Source: Leucosporidium creatinivorum | Lineage: Eukaryota; Basidiomycota; Microbotryomycetes; Leucosporidiales; Leucosporidiaceae | Direction of reading: 5' to 3' | DNA: 64,000 bases | NCBI GenBank assembly: GCA_001600635.1 | Contig: BCKL01000036.1 | Span: 136,926 to 200,925, forward strand | Shown: positions 22,218-34,973 of the stretch, piece after piece | How the letters are laid out: each line of letters starts with the position of its first letter | Position numbering within the stretch: the first letter of the stretch is position 1 | Translations under genes and position numbers: made by a program | Notes under the pieces: generated by a model | Database searches by the model: none | The model's input: the letters and a program-made list of their open reading frames with translations, nothing else | Told to the model about the DNA's origin: nothing

Positions 22218-23905
22218 CGTTGGTGATAGAGCTGAACGAGAAAGAGACGGAGGACAAGACGCTGTGCGCTTGCTGGCGCTGATCCTTTGCAAGTCACCAC
22301 GGAGACCGGGATATTCACCCGATCACACGTCTAGACGTACGCCTGAGTGTAAGTGCACTTCAACTCGGTGCCGACGTCGCGGCCTGCACCGAGTCGACCG
22401 AGACTACCCCTTTTCCTGAAGTGAGCTCTCGGCGATGCTCCCAGGAGCATTCTGTACTGAAGTAGAAGAGCGGCAGCGAAACGAAGTACGTGTAGCAAGA
22501 GTGCTGCATATGCTTTTGGAGCGTATCGGAGGCGCACGGGCTTGAAGTCGAGCTTCGGCGAAGGCTGAGGACCGAGGGGGAGGGGGTGGTGACCAGGAGG
22601 ACGTTGACGGCGGCGGGAGCGAGCTGGCGGAACAGATCAAAGTCTTCTCGTCGATCGAAGAGCACTGCTGTACGAGTGTAGGGTCAGTCTAACGCACTGG
22701 AGACGGCGTCGAATCGGGCTCGGCGCAAGAGAGAACGGCTGAAGCTCACCTCTGTCGCCTCAAATGGAGCTGGTCGATGCAGAGCAGCTCTCGAAACAGC
22801 TCAATGAGACTCGGGGAGACTGCTTCTATCCCGTCAATAGCCAGTAGATGCGCGAAAGACCTTCGACCGAGCCAGGAAGAGGCTGCCCAAGTCTCAGGTC
22901 AGCGAGAACGATCAGGGAAGCAGAAGGCAGCAGCTTACAGAGTGATAGAGCGAGCTCCAAGTCGCCGCCCAACAGCTACTACAACTCCTGAGTAGCTCGC
23001 CAACCTTTCCGCTGGCGGAGCTCGAAACACGCCGGTTTCCGTAGCGAGCTAAGGAGGGCAGCAGTCGTGTATTCGAGTAGAGCAGCAGCTCAGAGATCTT
23101 CTGTACCGAAGACGGGCGCCGAAAAGCGAGCAGGAAGACGTCGAAGGGAAAGAAGCGTCGCTCAACTTCTCAGCCCAAGTCGTTCGGCTCGGCGCTTGCC
23201 TTTCGGCCACATCTAACTCGTTTCCGCTTCTCGCCGACCACATATCGTACTACAGCTCCGAGGGAGTGCTCTGCGCCTTCGCACAGCGCTCTAACGCCCT
23301 ACACCGCCTTCACAACAGCTGAGCCTTGCTCAACTCGCTCGCTACTCTCACTCGCTTCCCTAGCTCGGCGGTCGATTGGTGCGGGCTCTACGAAGCTTCC
23401 AAACCTCACTATCAATCTGCTGCTCACCCTGCAACTCGCCTGCAGCGCCTGNACACGATCAGCGCTTGAAAAGACCGCGATTGGCATGCGTTGCGGCAGA
23501 GCGGGAGCGATCTTGGATCGGTACGAGTGGTGTAGCAGGAGCGTCGGATGAAGTTGAGTAGCGTAGGGTCTGAGGGCTGCAGGTCAGTCGACTTGGAAAG
23601 GCTGCAGAGCGGGAAGAGCAAGGGCGACTCGGAGCTAACTCGCTTTCTGCGTGCAGGTGCAGAAATCGAGCAGTAAATTCAAGGAACGGCGTCGATGTAT
23701 GCTCTCTCAGGCACGGGCGGCGTCGTCAACGGGCGAAAAGAGCAGTCTCGGTCGGCGCGGCAGCTCGGCGAAGGCGGTCAACTCTCGCGGCTCGCCAGAC
23801 TAGAGCTTCTCAGCTGCTCTTCTCCACCGACATACAACACTACGCTTTGCACGAGCTATCTACACCTCCACGACCACTGTCCCCTCCTCTCCCGCCCCTC
23901 GGGCC
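22218..23905. other. Region between regulator and orphan gene, left arm
   Basis: About 1.7 kb. It holds a degenerate exon pair (22560-22882) and a block almost identical to the right arm. A plus-strand frame ending near 23320 (YYSSEGVLCAFAQRSN) is open, but both copies lie in the near-identical block, so conservation is no evidence of coding. One N lies at 23452. Confidence 0.4.
22560..22882 (-). pseudogene. Degenerate exon pair of an unknown gene, left arm
   Basis: Two exon-like pieces on the minus strand are separated by a GT-AG intron with a CTGAC branch site. The first (22750-22882, 133 nt) reads FAHLLAIDGIEAVS and ELLCIDQLHLRRQ. The second reads VLFDRREDFDLFRQL and APAAVNVLLVTTPSPSV. 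The joined frames do not fit, and the right-arm counterpart has one base fewer in the first piece. I do not recognise the family. Confidence 0.4.
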
Positions 23906-24733
23906 TCAGCGCCTCTCCCCCTCCATCCCAGCGCTCCTCCTCCTCTCCATCGCCATCGTCTGATCCAACATCCTCCATCCCTGCGCCCGATACTGCAGCA
24001 CCACCTCAAAACTCTTGATGACGTTCACGAGGGCGTCGGAGCTCGATCGACGGCGGTGGGAGGGGAGGGGAGCGATGGGTCTCGGCGGTGGGGAGGAAGG
24101 AGGGGAGCGGTGGTCGGCGGCGGAGTAAGGGGGTGGCGAGGTCGTGCGTTGTAAGGTGGTTGNCTCGTGGGAGGTGGGCAGAGGCGGCGAGGAGGTGCAG
24201 CCTTTGCGGCGGAGAGGNTGAGGGGAGAAGGAGGGGCAGCCTCGGAGGTTGGACTCGGGGCGAGTGAGAGTCGGTGGAGGAAGGGATGCCTGCCGCTGGT
24301 CGCGAGAAGACGGCGCTTCATCCCCGTTCTGCTCCTCCTCTACCTGAGCATCCTCATCCGGCGTCATTCCGCCCTTCCCGTCTGCCTCTTCGCCCTCCTC
24401 CTCTACCTCAACCTCACTTCCCTCCCTCAGAGTCCTCGCCCTCTTCACTTCCCTCTCATCCCCACCCGCAGCAACCTCCTGCCCCTTCACCACCCACTGA
24501 GCCACGAGATGGTCATACAGCGCCGCGTAGACCTGAGGCGTCGGCCTCGAAGGAGGCGGACCATGGAGTTGAGGAGTGGGGGTCGAGTAGCCTCGAATAG
24601 GCGTTGGATGGTGGAGGGATGGGAGGGGGTAGGTGTGCGAGCGAGGAGGGACGGGATGCAGCATGGAGGGCGCGTTTTGCTGTTGTTGATGGGCGAGGGG
24701 AGCGGAAGGCAGCTGCGCCGAGGAGGGGTTCAT
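23906..24733 (-). CDS. Intronless orphan protein, left-arm copy
   Basis: A 275-codon uninterrupted frame from ATG 24733 (MNPSSAQLPSAPLAHQQQQ) to the stop at 23906, notable among intron-rich neighbours. The N-terminal third is Pro/Gln/His-rich. Then comes a conserved-looking helix (PQVYAALYDHLVAQWVVKG), an acidic stretch, a Ser/Pro/Arg-rich middle with two ambiguous bases (24164, 24219), and a C-terminal helix (ALVNVIKSFEVVLQYRAQ, then GWRMLDQTMAMERRRS). No known domain is visible. Same orientation as the regulator 1.7 kb downstream. The right-arm copy has the same length. Several substitutions lie in the first 110 residues and almost none after. A nuclear cofactor is possible but unproven. 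Confidence 0.65.
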   Translation of the reverse strand: MNPSSAQLPSAPLAHQQQQNAPSMLHPVPPRSHTYPLPSLHHPTPIRGYSTPTPQLHGPPPSRPTPQVYAALYDHLVAQWVVKGQEVAAGGDEREVKRARTLREGSEVEVEEEGEEADGKGGMTPDEDAQVEEEQNGDEAPSSRDQRQASLPPPTLTRPESNLRGCPSFSPXPLRRKGCTSSPPLPTSHEXTTLQRTTSPPPYSAADHRSPPSSPPPRPIAPLPSHRRRSSSDALVNVIKSFEVVLQYRAQGWRMLDQTMAMERRRSAGMEGERR

Positions 24734-27146
24734 CTCGCTGCCCTCGATGAGGGAAGGACTTGAGCGACCCGCTGTAGCTCGGTAGGTGATGCAAAGATGT
24801 GGCAGAAGGAGAACCGACGTCGCAAAGGAGCAAGAAGGACCCCACTACTGCCTCGTCGTTCTGAGCCCAAGGCCGAGGTCGCTGAACTTGGTCGTTTCTG
24901 CGCGCGAAACGGTCTCGCCTGCTCCCCTTCCCGGGCGATCTGCATTTACATGAGAATACGAAGCTGCAGGCTTGTTCCCTGACATGGACGGTTGCAGCTG
25001 CTTTGATCTGAGCGGGTCCCCAACCTGCCTCGGCGCACGCCTCGTCCGAGCGAGAGACGGCAGAGGAGCTCGCTGAAGGTGCAGAGCGACAGAGCTTCGC
25101 GTCGTGACGTATTTTCCATCTCGCTTTACCGACTCGCGTAAGCCTGGTTCAACCTCTGCATTAAGCACAAGTCAGCCTGGCCTTCCAGCTAGCAAATAAG
25201 GCCGAGATCGTCGCTCGTTTCTTTGGCTCTGCAAGAGCTCGGCTGCTTTGGCGGCGACTTCAGTACACAACGAGCCAAACGGTGAAGAGCGAGCAGATCC
25301 AGGAAACACTTGGTGACCTCAGCAGCTTGTGCTCATCGCAGGGTTCGAGCTTCGCCGAGCTCCGGCTCTCCCTCGTGTGGTAACGCCGAAGCGACTCTAC
25401 TGCGTCTAAGCTCACCTTTTTCTATCTCTAGGTCCACCAACATGGTGTTGAGGTGTTTTGCAGCGCAGCGGACTCCCAAGTAGAGTGGTAGCGAGCGTCG
25501 AACGTGCAGAAGCTCTATCGCCGAACCAGCGCTCTCTCTCTGCTTTCCCCCTTGCGCCTCTCTGCTTGCGGTAAGAGCATAGAAGTGTAACAGTATCTTG
25601 CTCTACAGTCACTGAGCTGTGCCATGACGCGTCAGCAAGTCGCCATGTACCGAGTGAGAGGCTCGCTAGCTCTTCGGCGCCGGCGCGGCCGAGGAGGTCA
25701 TGGGTCAAGAATCGTGGTGTTCTAGCGGATGCACGCTATCCCCAAAACCAAGTTGTGTGTCCTGAGCATCCCGAAGCACCTCCAGCGACTAACGCCGCCA
25801 CTCAGCGCCGTACAAAGCCATCGCCGAACTTGCAACCCCTCGTAACGACTCGCTGCAACCTCGCACGGGTCACAGTTCATAGCGGTTGCCTCTCGGTAGC
25901 TATCTCGCATCGCCACTTCATCGTACAGCCCCTGAACCCTACAAAAGCTGGCCTCGAACCACACCTTCCGCCTGGGGCGGCAGGCCTGGACTGAAGAGGG
26001 AGGTGGGCGATTATCTTCCTGAGGGCTCTTCGAGAGCTGCAGGGCTTGCTGTAGGTCGTTTGGGGCTGTTGGAGTGCAGTATCATAAAGATGGAAGTGAG
26101 CTGCTGCTGCTGTAGAGAGCTGCAATACAGACAAGCCCGCCAGCGCTCGCCCTTTACGCCCCGAAGCCTGCTCGGTCTAGGCTCAGCGCCAGTCTATTGA
26201 GGTTCGCCTGGCGAGGGTCACAGCTAGCAGAGTATCGCGCTTTGCTCCTTACCATTCATTAGTAACTTGGCTTTTGTAGCCTTGCAGCTCTCAGCCTTCG
26301 CCCCGCCGACAAGAAGCAGCCAACCGCCTTCGCTTCTCTCTCTCCTCCCTCTCTCGTCCTCGTCTCGTCTCCCGCCTGTCGCCTCTTCGCCGGATCTTTG
26401 GGCGCGCGCAGGATCATCTCGAGATCGTTGCGTAGGAGCTACCTCGCCATCGGAGTACATCCCTACAGCCCTTCGTCTCTCTCTCACATCAATCGAACCT
26501 GGTAAGATTCTCGTTCTCGCAAGCCGTTTCGACCGCTGGCTGGAACTCCGACGGGAGGGACGATCACGGACGGTTTGAGCTGTTCGGATGCATCGGGAAG
26601 CGCTCGCTGGAGGCTCGGGATGTAGGGGAGTAGGCAAAAGCAAGTACACAAGGCTTCGTTCGCTCGTGCAGCGAGAGACGCGCGCGGGGGAGCGAACCTA
26701 GGGCGACTGGGCAGCAAGGGATGGGATGGTACAGGATGGGTGGGAAACGAAGCAGAGAGTATGGCGCTAATCTCTACTAAATCCCTACAGATCCTCCCGG
26801 CCACCTGCGGTACTCGAGATCAGCATCATCCACCCCGAGAGACTTCCCACGCTTCGCTCGCCTTTTCGCCAGGTGAGTGCTCCGACTTCCAGATCGACAT
26901 TGAGGGCTAATCCGCCTTATACTGCTGCAGTCCACGGGCAACCACGCCAACACTACGACGACCCTAGCCACCCGCCCGCCTACAGCTCGCGCGCCGGATT
27001 CGTTTTCTGCGCCGCGCTCCCCTCTTCGGCGCCCTCGGTCTATCTCGTCCGACGAGTTCCCATTCCCAGCAGCAGTCGACACTCCTCCTGCTCCCCTACA
27101 CCCGCATCCGACCACACAGCTCGCAGCGCCGCCAGCTTACTCGCGC
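24734..27146. other. Long gene-poor stretch before the histidine kinase
   Basis: The first 250 bases are the orphan gene's upstream region, still similar to the right arm up to about 24990. From about 25000 to 26200 I see nothing coding. From about 26270 to 27146 there are exon-like pieces with good splice sites (donor at 26874, acceptor at 26931) that probably form the 5' leader of the kinase gene. The frame upstream of ATG 27147 is open (SSDEFPFPAAVDTPP) without an in-frame ATG that I can connect. Confidence 0.45.
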
Positions 27147-30100
27147 ATGGCGCGGCCTCCTCCCTTCCTTCGGACTCGATCTAGTCCGACTCTTACACCA
27201 ACACCCTCACAGCAATCCCCATCTTCTTTGACCGACACCCTCCTCTCCAACCTCCCGCTCCCTCTTCTCATCTTTGAGCCCTCCCTTCGCCTCCACTCTA
27301 TCAACGCAGCCGGCCGAACAGCATTCGGCCTAGCAGAATCAGCCACTTTCGACAAGTCGTTCGGATCAGGAGGAGCAGAGCAGTTCTTCTGGACGAATGT
27401 TGGGATGGAAGGGGAGACGCCGGGGGACAGGGTCCGGAACGAGTTGAAGCGATTGGCGGGCATGCCAAGCGAATGGGGAGCAGGGGATGCGCTGGAGATG
27501 AAGAGCGCGTCTTCTGTGCGGTGGTGGTCCGAGGTTCGGGTGCAGTCGTTCACGCCCGAGTCGGAGCAGAGTAGGTCGAGGACCGGCAGCAAGGTCGACC
27601 TCACCGCCGAGGAGTTCGCGGGAGGCTCACCACCGTTAGCGGGCGCCACAACCTCGGGATCCAACACACCAACACGTCGCTACGGCAACGAGTGGTACTC
27701 GGTCCTCCTCCTTCGCCCGATCCCCGCTCCTCCTACTCGACCGCCTCCTCAGCACAGTCCTCCGCGCGCTTCCACCTCCTTGCTCGCTGCACCTCTGCGA
27801 CGACAAGGAAGCTCCTCGGATCGAACACCAACGCTACAAGCTACGGAGCGACTTGATCCCTTCGGTCTGTGGCCCGTCGAGGTGCAACCGGTGCGCATTG
27901 CCATGGTCGACATCGAGGAGGATCCTCCTTCTTCGACGGAGGGCGATTGGGCACACGCCATCCCTCCACCATCAGCTCTGTCGAAGGAGAACTCGGCAGC
28001 CGCTTCAGCGCAACGCGAGGCGACTCTGAACGGACGCCCTTTCCTCCCTCTTCGACTCTCTCACCTTCCCTCGCCTGGTACCCCTCCTCTCTCCACCGGC
28101 GGAACGGCCTCCTCGCGCTCGAGTAGAGGGTCGTTACTCTCCAACGGCACTTTCAGCAGCAGCGGCAGTAGCGCAGGGACGAGCGCGCATTCGACATCGA
28201 CGTCGCGCTCGGCTTTCTCTCCTTCGGTCGCGGCGGACTCGACACTCGCAGCGGTCACCGGCATGGGCATCTCGGTCTCGAGTGCAGGGATCCAACTCTC
28301 GCAGAGTCAGCCGCTCCTCACCGAGCTCCCTCAGCCTCAGCCTCACCTTCAACCCAAAGCGATCCTCAAGCGCGAGCCCTCCCCCCCTCGCCCGACCTCC
28401 CTCCCTCCTCCCTCTCCTCTACCTCCTACCACCCGACCCGACCCACCAGCACTCCTCAAATTCGCAGCCCTCTCCAATCTCCCCAAAACGGGCGTCATCG
28501 TCGCCGATGCGGACCTCACCTCCGGCTTCGTCAACGGCCTCGCTCGGGAGCTGCTCATGGGCATTCCCGTGCGAGTGCCCAAGCCCTCCTCGTCCTCTTC
28601 CGAGGAGACGTCATCAGCGCCCGAGAACTGGTGGACAACAGGCCAGTGGACCGCCGACGACCTCTGGTCCACTCTCTCCGGCTCGACCTCCACCGCCGAC
28701 TCGTCCTCCTCCTTCTTCCCCCTCGCTTCCTCCCATTCCGACCGCGCCAACCCCTTCGAAGCCAAGGACCTCATGCACGCCGCCATCATCGCTGCTGGCG
28801 AGGCCAAGCCCGTGCAGAAGAACAAGGGCACCGCGGGGAGTTCAATCCGCATTGGAAAGCCCCAGGAATCGAACCGCTACCGCGCTACGGTGGCAGCTAT
28901 CCTCGCCAGAAGCCTCATTTCGGCCGAGTCGAACGATAGCCAGGGAGCAGGAAGATGGGAAGCGGCTGCTCCCTCGGGCACCTTCTCCTCGGCGGCGGCG
29001 GGAGGGAACCCCTCCTTCGTCGGCGTCGGCACGAAGCAAGGTCGCAAGCCTTACAAGGTGTTCGACCACTCCTTCTCGCAGCGGATCATCGACCCCTTTG
29101 AGCCGTTGCTCGAGATTACGGCGCGGAAAGGGAAGGAGCCGGCGACTGTAGGAGGAGAGGACGACGGCGAGGACGACTCGGCCGCGTCGGGGATGATTGT
29201 CGGCGTGGAGGTCGAGGTGTGGGAAGCTGGATCGGGGGACGAGGGAGCGGAGGGGTCCTACATGACCAGCACCAGTTCCTCGACTCGGCGGAAGAGGGTC
29301 CGGAGACGACTGGTCGAGATTACCGCGGCGCCGATCTTTGCGCCTTCAGCTGGAGGAGGAGGGAAGCAGGAGCATCTGGGTGGGATGCTGTTGTTGAGAG
29401 ATGTGACGGATGATCGGGGCAGAGCGGCGCCGGGTTTTGCGCATGGCGCAAGTTTGAGGGAAGGGAGCAAGAGGAGGAAAAAGGCGGCGGGGGATGCTTA
29501 CTTTAAGCAGGTGAGTTGGTCAGAAAATTGTGCGGAGAGTAGAGCTGATCGCTCTCGGTCGACAGATCCTCGACCATATGCCGCAGATGGTGTGGACGAC
29601 GACCCCGCTCGGCTCCCACGACTTCTTCAACCAGGTGAGCTCACTTCTGTTGACCGACTCGACGCTCGCTGATCTCGACTCGCGCTCTCCCAGAACTGGT
29701 ACGACTTCACCGGACTCGAGCCCGAGCAGTCACTCGGCCTCGGCTGGCAGTCGCCTTTCCACGAGGGTGAGTTCCTCTTCCTCCTCGCCACTCAAGGAAG
29801 CTAACTCTTCGCATCACAGACGACATGCCAGGGGCTCTCAAGGCCTGGAGTCACTCGCTCGAGACTGGCGAGCCCTACTCGGTCGAGTACAGGTGTCGCC
29901 GAGGCGATGGGACTTGGCGATGGATGCTCGGTCGCGCGCTGCCATTGAGGTCGCTGACCGGCGAGATCGAGGCATGGTTCGGAACGTGAGTCCTCGCCAC
30001 TTCTGGGCTTTGTAGGAAGGCTCGCTGACGTATCGCTCGTTACAGCTGCACCGACGTCGAGGAGTTCATTCAGGTCCGTCTTCTCGCTCTCGCTGTCTCG

Positions 30101-32618
30101 CCTTCGCTCACCCTTCTACATCTCCACAGATCCGCTCCCAACTCGCCAAGACGCAAGAGCAAGTGACCGCCATCATCGAAGGCGCCGACGTCCTCATCTG
30201 GGCCATCGACCGCGACTGGAAAGTCACCTTCTTCTCGCACCCGACCTTCCTCGGCGAGGGCAAGGAGGTCGTCGGTCGCAACGTCAAGGATATCTGGCCT
30301 GAGAGCCCGCTTTACGCTAAGTGTCAGGAGATCATGGACGGTGTGGTGGTGAGTCAGGGAGCTTGTCGTCGCCGAAGCTCGCTGACCCGTTTCATTCTTT
30401 CGCAGCCTTCTGCTCGCATGGAGTGGATCCCGAGTCGGATGATGGGCGAGTCGTTCTACCGCTGCCTGGTATGTCGCTCTCCATCCCTCTTCGCCTCTTC
30501 GTTAACCGACCCAGCTTTCGTTACAGCTCACGCCCCTCACCGAGACTCGCGTGGACGGCACGGTCGACATCATCGGCGTCATCGTCGTCGCCACGGACGT
30601 GACGGATCTCAACAAGGCGCAAGAACGTCTCCGTCAATCGTACGAGGAGCGCACCACCCTCCAAGCGTCCGAAGCCGCCGCCAACGAGGCTTCGAGGCTC
30701 AAGACCGAATTTGTCGCCAACATCTCGCACGAGATTCGCACGCCCATCGCTGGTGTCATCAATATGGCAGAGCTGCTGTTGGACGACTCGACGTTGACGG
30801 AGGCGCATCGGGTCTCAATTGGCAAGATTATGCGCTCGGGAGAGATCCTCCTCGAGATGGTGGGCATGGTGCTCGACATGGTGAGTTCCGGCATCGTTCT
30901 CTTCGTCGCGAATAGGGCTGACATCCTAATCGACTATAGGGCAAAGTCGAAGCCGGCAAGCTGGACCTCGAGAACCGACCCTTCCTGCTCGAGGACATCA
31001 TCGCCGACGCTCGCATCTTCTCGGTCGCCGCTTCGAGGAAGAACCTCGCCTTCACCTGCGAGGCGGATGGCTCTCTCTTCACTGGTTCCGTCCTCGGCGA
31101 TATGCCGAGGTTGAGGCAGGTCATCGCCAACCTGCTGAGCAACGCCATCAAGGTGAGCGAGCGCGGTCTCTCGTTCGTCGAGCAGGGCGCTGACCTCGCT
31201 GATATCGATACAGTTCACCAAGGACGGATCCATCACCCTTCGTGTGCGCCAGGAGAGTCAAACTCGCAACGCCATCCGCGTGAGGTTCGAGGTCGAGGAC
31301 ACGGGAGTCGGCGTCAAGCAGGAGACGATCCCTCAGCTGTTCAAGCCTTTCCAGTGAGCTCTTCTCTCTCCATCTGCTGCTCGAGGATGTCAACTGATCT
31401 TGCTCACTCACCTACAGCCAAGCCGACGCCTCAACTGCTCGACAGTACGGCGGCACGGGACTCGGACTCTGCATCGCCAAGAACGTTCGTTCTTACCCTA
31501 GCCTCTCCCTCGTGTTACCCCGCTCACTCTCTCTTCGACCTCACAGCTCCTCGGTCTCATGGGCGGCACCATCTCCCTGGAATCGACCTTCGGCGTCGGC
31601 ACCAAGATGACCGTCATCCTCCCTCTCGAGAAGGCTCCCTTGACTCTCGTCGATATGCCTGCACCGGATCTGCCGCAGATGGACCTCGTCAGGGAGAATA
31701 CTTGGATCCTGGTCACTGGTGAGTTGAATGTCGAGAGATGCGCTCGAGCCTTCACTGACCGACCAACTTTCGCCGAGCAGACGACAACGAGCTCAACCGA
31801 GAGATCATCACCAAGACTCTCACGAAGAGTGAGTGCTCTACTCTCCTGCACCTTCGTCTGCGGTTGCTGACGCCTTCCCTGTCCCAGTGCGCTTCAACGT
31901 CGAGTCCGCCTCGGATGGTCTCGAAGCGATCGCCGCTGTCCACCGTCGTCACTTTAATCTCGTTCGTCTTTACCCTTCTCCCTTCACTTCCACCTGGCTG
32001 ACCACCCCTTCTCCCAACAGGTTCTCATGGACGGCCAAATGCACACGCTCGACGGCTACGAAGCGACCAAGCGCATCCGTCAATCCTCGGACCCCAAGAT
32101 CGCAGGGATGACCATCATTGCTCTCACTGCCTCAGCCATCCAAGGCGATAGGGAGCGTTGCATCGAGGCGGGCATGTCCGACTACCTCAGCAAGGTACGT
32201 TCGAGGTCTCGCCGAGCTGGAGATGACGACCGAGCTGACCTCGCTCTGTTGCATCGAACAGCCCGTCCGAGCCAAAGTCCTCGAAGCAATGATCCTCAAG
32301 CATCTCGCCTCCCCCATCTCCTCCACCTCCCCCTCCGGCTCCCGTCGTGGCTCCGGCTCAGCCTCCCTCACTCCCAGCTCTGAGACCGTCGCCATGATGG
32401 CCGCCATGGAGTTCTCTCCGGCCGACGTCGAGCGAGGAGAGCTAGGGAGGAGAAGGCCCAGTCATCCCAGTTACTCGACTGAGGCGGTGCCGATCCCCAT
32501 GCCGCCCTCGAGCACCAGCACGACGCCGACGCCGAAGCAGTCGACGGTGCCCAACTTTGAGCCTTCCTTCTCTACCTCCTCGGCCGCTGTTCTCAAGCCT
32601 CAATCGCCGAGCGCTTAG
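27147..32618 (+). CDS. Hybrid histidine kinase with PAS domains and a C-terminal receiver
   Basis: A two-component sensor: autophosphorylation on His, transfer to Asp in its own receiver, then presumably to an HPt protein and the HOG or similar pathway. The N-terminal part has PAS-like pieces ([35 protein letters not shown]) in a long Ser/Pro-rich region. A PAS with PAC follows ([16 protein letters not shown], then [17 protein letters not shown]), and another PAS ([17 protein letters not shown]). The His box is [16 protein letters not shown], with N box [15 protein letters not shown]1 DTGVG, F box LFKPF and G2 GGTGLGL. The receiver has the acidic pair (ILVTDDNELN), the phospho-acceptor Asp in VLMDGQM, and the Lys in YLSKPV. 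About twelve short introns give roughly 1,500 aa. No transmembrane segment is seen, so it is likely cytosolic. Start is the first in-frame ATG, and an upstream extension is possible. Confidence 0.93.
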
Positions 32619-33364
32619 CTCCCTCATTCCTCTCTACTTCCTTCTCTTCTTTTCTCATCTTAGCCTCCATCTCGTCCCCCTTCTCCCTCTGTTGCTACTC
32701 CCTAACCCCCCTCCTCCTCATCCTCATCTACACCCCACACTTATCTCGTGTCTCATCGTTGTAGCGAAAGACAATAGCTCGTTGCGTTTAGTTGCTCCCC
32801 GTTTGTGTACATACTGCAACCTATCATCGTCCATTGCAAGCTTTCGGAGTTCGGCGAGCGGAACAGCGAGTGAGGGGGTGCAATCGCGGCGAGCGGCAGC
32901 GGAGCTCGGCTTTTTGGTACTGAGGAGTACTGAGCAGCTTAGTATGTGAGCTGACGCCGCTGAAGGATCAGGTTCATACAGATCTTCGAGCTGACAAGGC
33001 AGCTCGGCGGTGGCGAGCGAGAGGGGTTCGGCGAAGATTTGGCTTCGTCTCGACGACCTCTGAGGGCTCGCGAGACGTCTGATGATAAGCAGAACACATT
33101 ATAACACCTTTCTACCACCCTGCAGCGCAATTTCGAATCTCCCCTGCGTCAGGCCCTCATGCTTCTCGAGCTTTGCCTGCTTGACTCCGACTTCAACCCT
33201 TTCTCGCCCGCATCTTCGCTCGACAACCCGGTACAGCAGAACTAGGACATCACTACGGATCCTACCGACCTACAGCCTACGCCTCTACGCTTCTCCTGCT
33301 CCTGAAGAGCGAGCACTAGCGTCCCCGCCTCTCTCTCTTCGCTCTCATCTCTGAGCGGCCCGAC
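32619..33364. other. Intergenic between histidine kinase and PQ-loop gene
   Basis: About 750 bases. The first 200 are pyrimidine-rich 3' flank. No coding exon or RNA gene is supported. Confidence 0.5.
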
Positions 33365-34973
33365 ATGCTCGCCCACTTGGCTACAGCAGCTCTGGAGACG
33401 TTGAAGCATCACTCGCATGCACCGCATCAGCCGGACCTCATCTACGATGGATTTCCCAGGCTTTCAGCCGCTGTCGGATGGGTTTCAATCGCCCTTTGGA
33501 TCATTGTAGGTCGACAATCAGCGTACTACTTCTCTCCCCGCCGTACTGACGTCATGATACGCTACAGGTGTACACTCCTCAGGTTCGCTCCTTCTCGTTG
33601 GGTACACGAAGCTGAGACGCCCTTTCGGTTTATTGACCTCTAGCTCGTTCGATCAGCTCTGGTTATGCGTCGCTAGTCAGAGTGGGGAAGGCCTGAGTTT
33701 GGTGTTCTTGTGCATTGTGAGTCGCGAGTTCGGGGTCTGCTCGGCGCTCGGGAGGAAGGGCAGGGAGGGGGCGGGTTGGGTTTGAGTGATGGCTGCAGAG
33801 GGAGGAGCAGCTGTAGACGATTGGAAGAACTGTGGGACAATGAAGAATAGACTACAGGTGCTGACCCTCTTCCTCCCTCGGTATCGCAGTGGCTCGCCGG
33901 TGATGCGACCAACCTGCTCGGCGCGCTGTGGCAAGGCCTCCTGCCCACCATGATCATCCTTGCCATCTACTACTCGTTGTGCGATATCATCCTGATCTTC
34001 CAGGTGAGCTTCTCCTCTCGTCTCGCCGTCGAGAACCTCTTCGGCTCGACTCGGCGCTGACCATCCGCCGAACCGCTCCCCCATCGCCCCCTCGAAAACT
34101 CAACCAGGTCTTCTACTACCGCCGCAAGCGCTCCCTCTACCCCGAGCTCTACTCCCCGCTCCTCACTTCCTCCTCCCTCCCCACTCCCCCCCTCCAACAC
34201 TCGGCCACCGAGCACGACCCCCTCCTCTCCTCCTTCTCGGCCCACGCGCCCCATTCCGCCTCCCTCACGCCCAAGATGAAGAGGTACCGCGATTTGGCGA
34301 GCTATGTCGGTGGTGCGGCGGTGGTGCTCGCGGTGGGAGCGATGGCTTGGTGGGCGAGTAAGGATGCGCCCGAGGGTAGGAGGGAGGAGGTGTGGGAGAC
34401 GAAGGCGCAGGTGGTGGGTTGGGTGAGCGCGTTCTTGTACCGTGAGGTGTTCCCCTTTCTTTCCTGCGTTTCTTTCCCAGCGTCGAGCCTGAACGAGCAA
34501 GAGCTGATCTTGCCGCTGGCATCCAACAGTCGGCTCCCGCCTCCCTCAAATCCAGAAGAACACGGAGACCAAGTGCGCAGGCCTATCGGTCCTCATGTTC
34601 TTGTTCGCCATGGCCGGTAATGTGACCTACGTCGCTGTACGTTCTTTCCTTCTCTCTCTTCAGCCGAGCTAAGCAGCGCTGACCAACTTGCCGTAACAGT
34701 CTATCCTCCTGACGAGCATGTCGCCTCAACACCTCTTGATCAACGCTTCCTGGCTCGTTGGGTCGGGAGGAACGATCCTCTTGGATTTGATCGTCATCTC
34801 GCAGGTGAGTTTTTACTTTCACCCTCTTGGCGAGGGGAGAGGAGGAGCGTGAAGAGTAGCGCTGACTCGTTGGCTTGGCCCTACAGTTCTGGTACTACTC
34901 CTCTGCCCGCAAGGCCGAGAGTAAGATTTTTGCCGACGATGAGGCTGGACGGTTGGAGGATGAGGAGGCTTAG
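33365..34973 (+). CDS. PQ-loop vacuolar amino-acid transporter (YPQ/SLC66 type)
   Basis: Seven-helix PQ-loop proteins export cationic amino acids from the vacuole or lysosome. ATG 33365 begins MLAHLATAALETLKHH. The first PQ motif (VYTPQ) sits on a 15-nt exon, followed after the next junction by SGEGLSLVFLCI and WLAGDATNLLGALWQG. A loop rich in Ser/Pro connects to later helices. The second PQ motif is GSRLPQIQKNTETKCAGLSV, followed by MFLFAMAGNVTYVAS and LVGSGGTILLDLIVISQ. The acidic C terminus (AGRLEDEEA) ends at TAG 34973. The splice path between 33590 and 33690 cannot be fixed: the frame needed for QSGEGLS does not join cleanly with the preceding exon, perhaps because of another microexon or a sequence error. 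Confidence 0.88.

Larger units (their letters stand above)
18365..24990. repeat. Inverted duplication 2, left arm (RARW - regulator - orphan cassette)
   Basis: The arm carries RARW copy 5 (plus), a Zn2Cys6 regulator (minus) and an intronless orphan gene (minus). The same genes recur in mirror order at 54330-60767. Similarity is nearly complete for about 22870-24390. It is moderate over the orphan N terminus and its upstream region to about 24990, and lower over the regulator and the RARW gene. The gap between the convergent RARW and regulator stop codons is about 280 bases in both arms. Confidence 0.8.

Noticed and set aside
23050-23330. Small frame YYSSEGVLCAFAQ conserved in both arms (also 55969-56190 minus)
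   Set aside because: Both copies lie inside the near-identical block, so conservation carries no information on coding, and no other support is seen.
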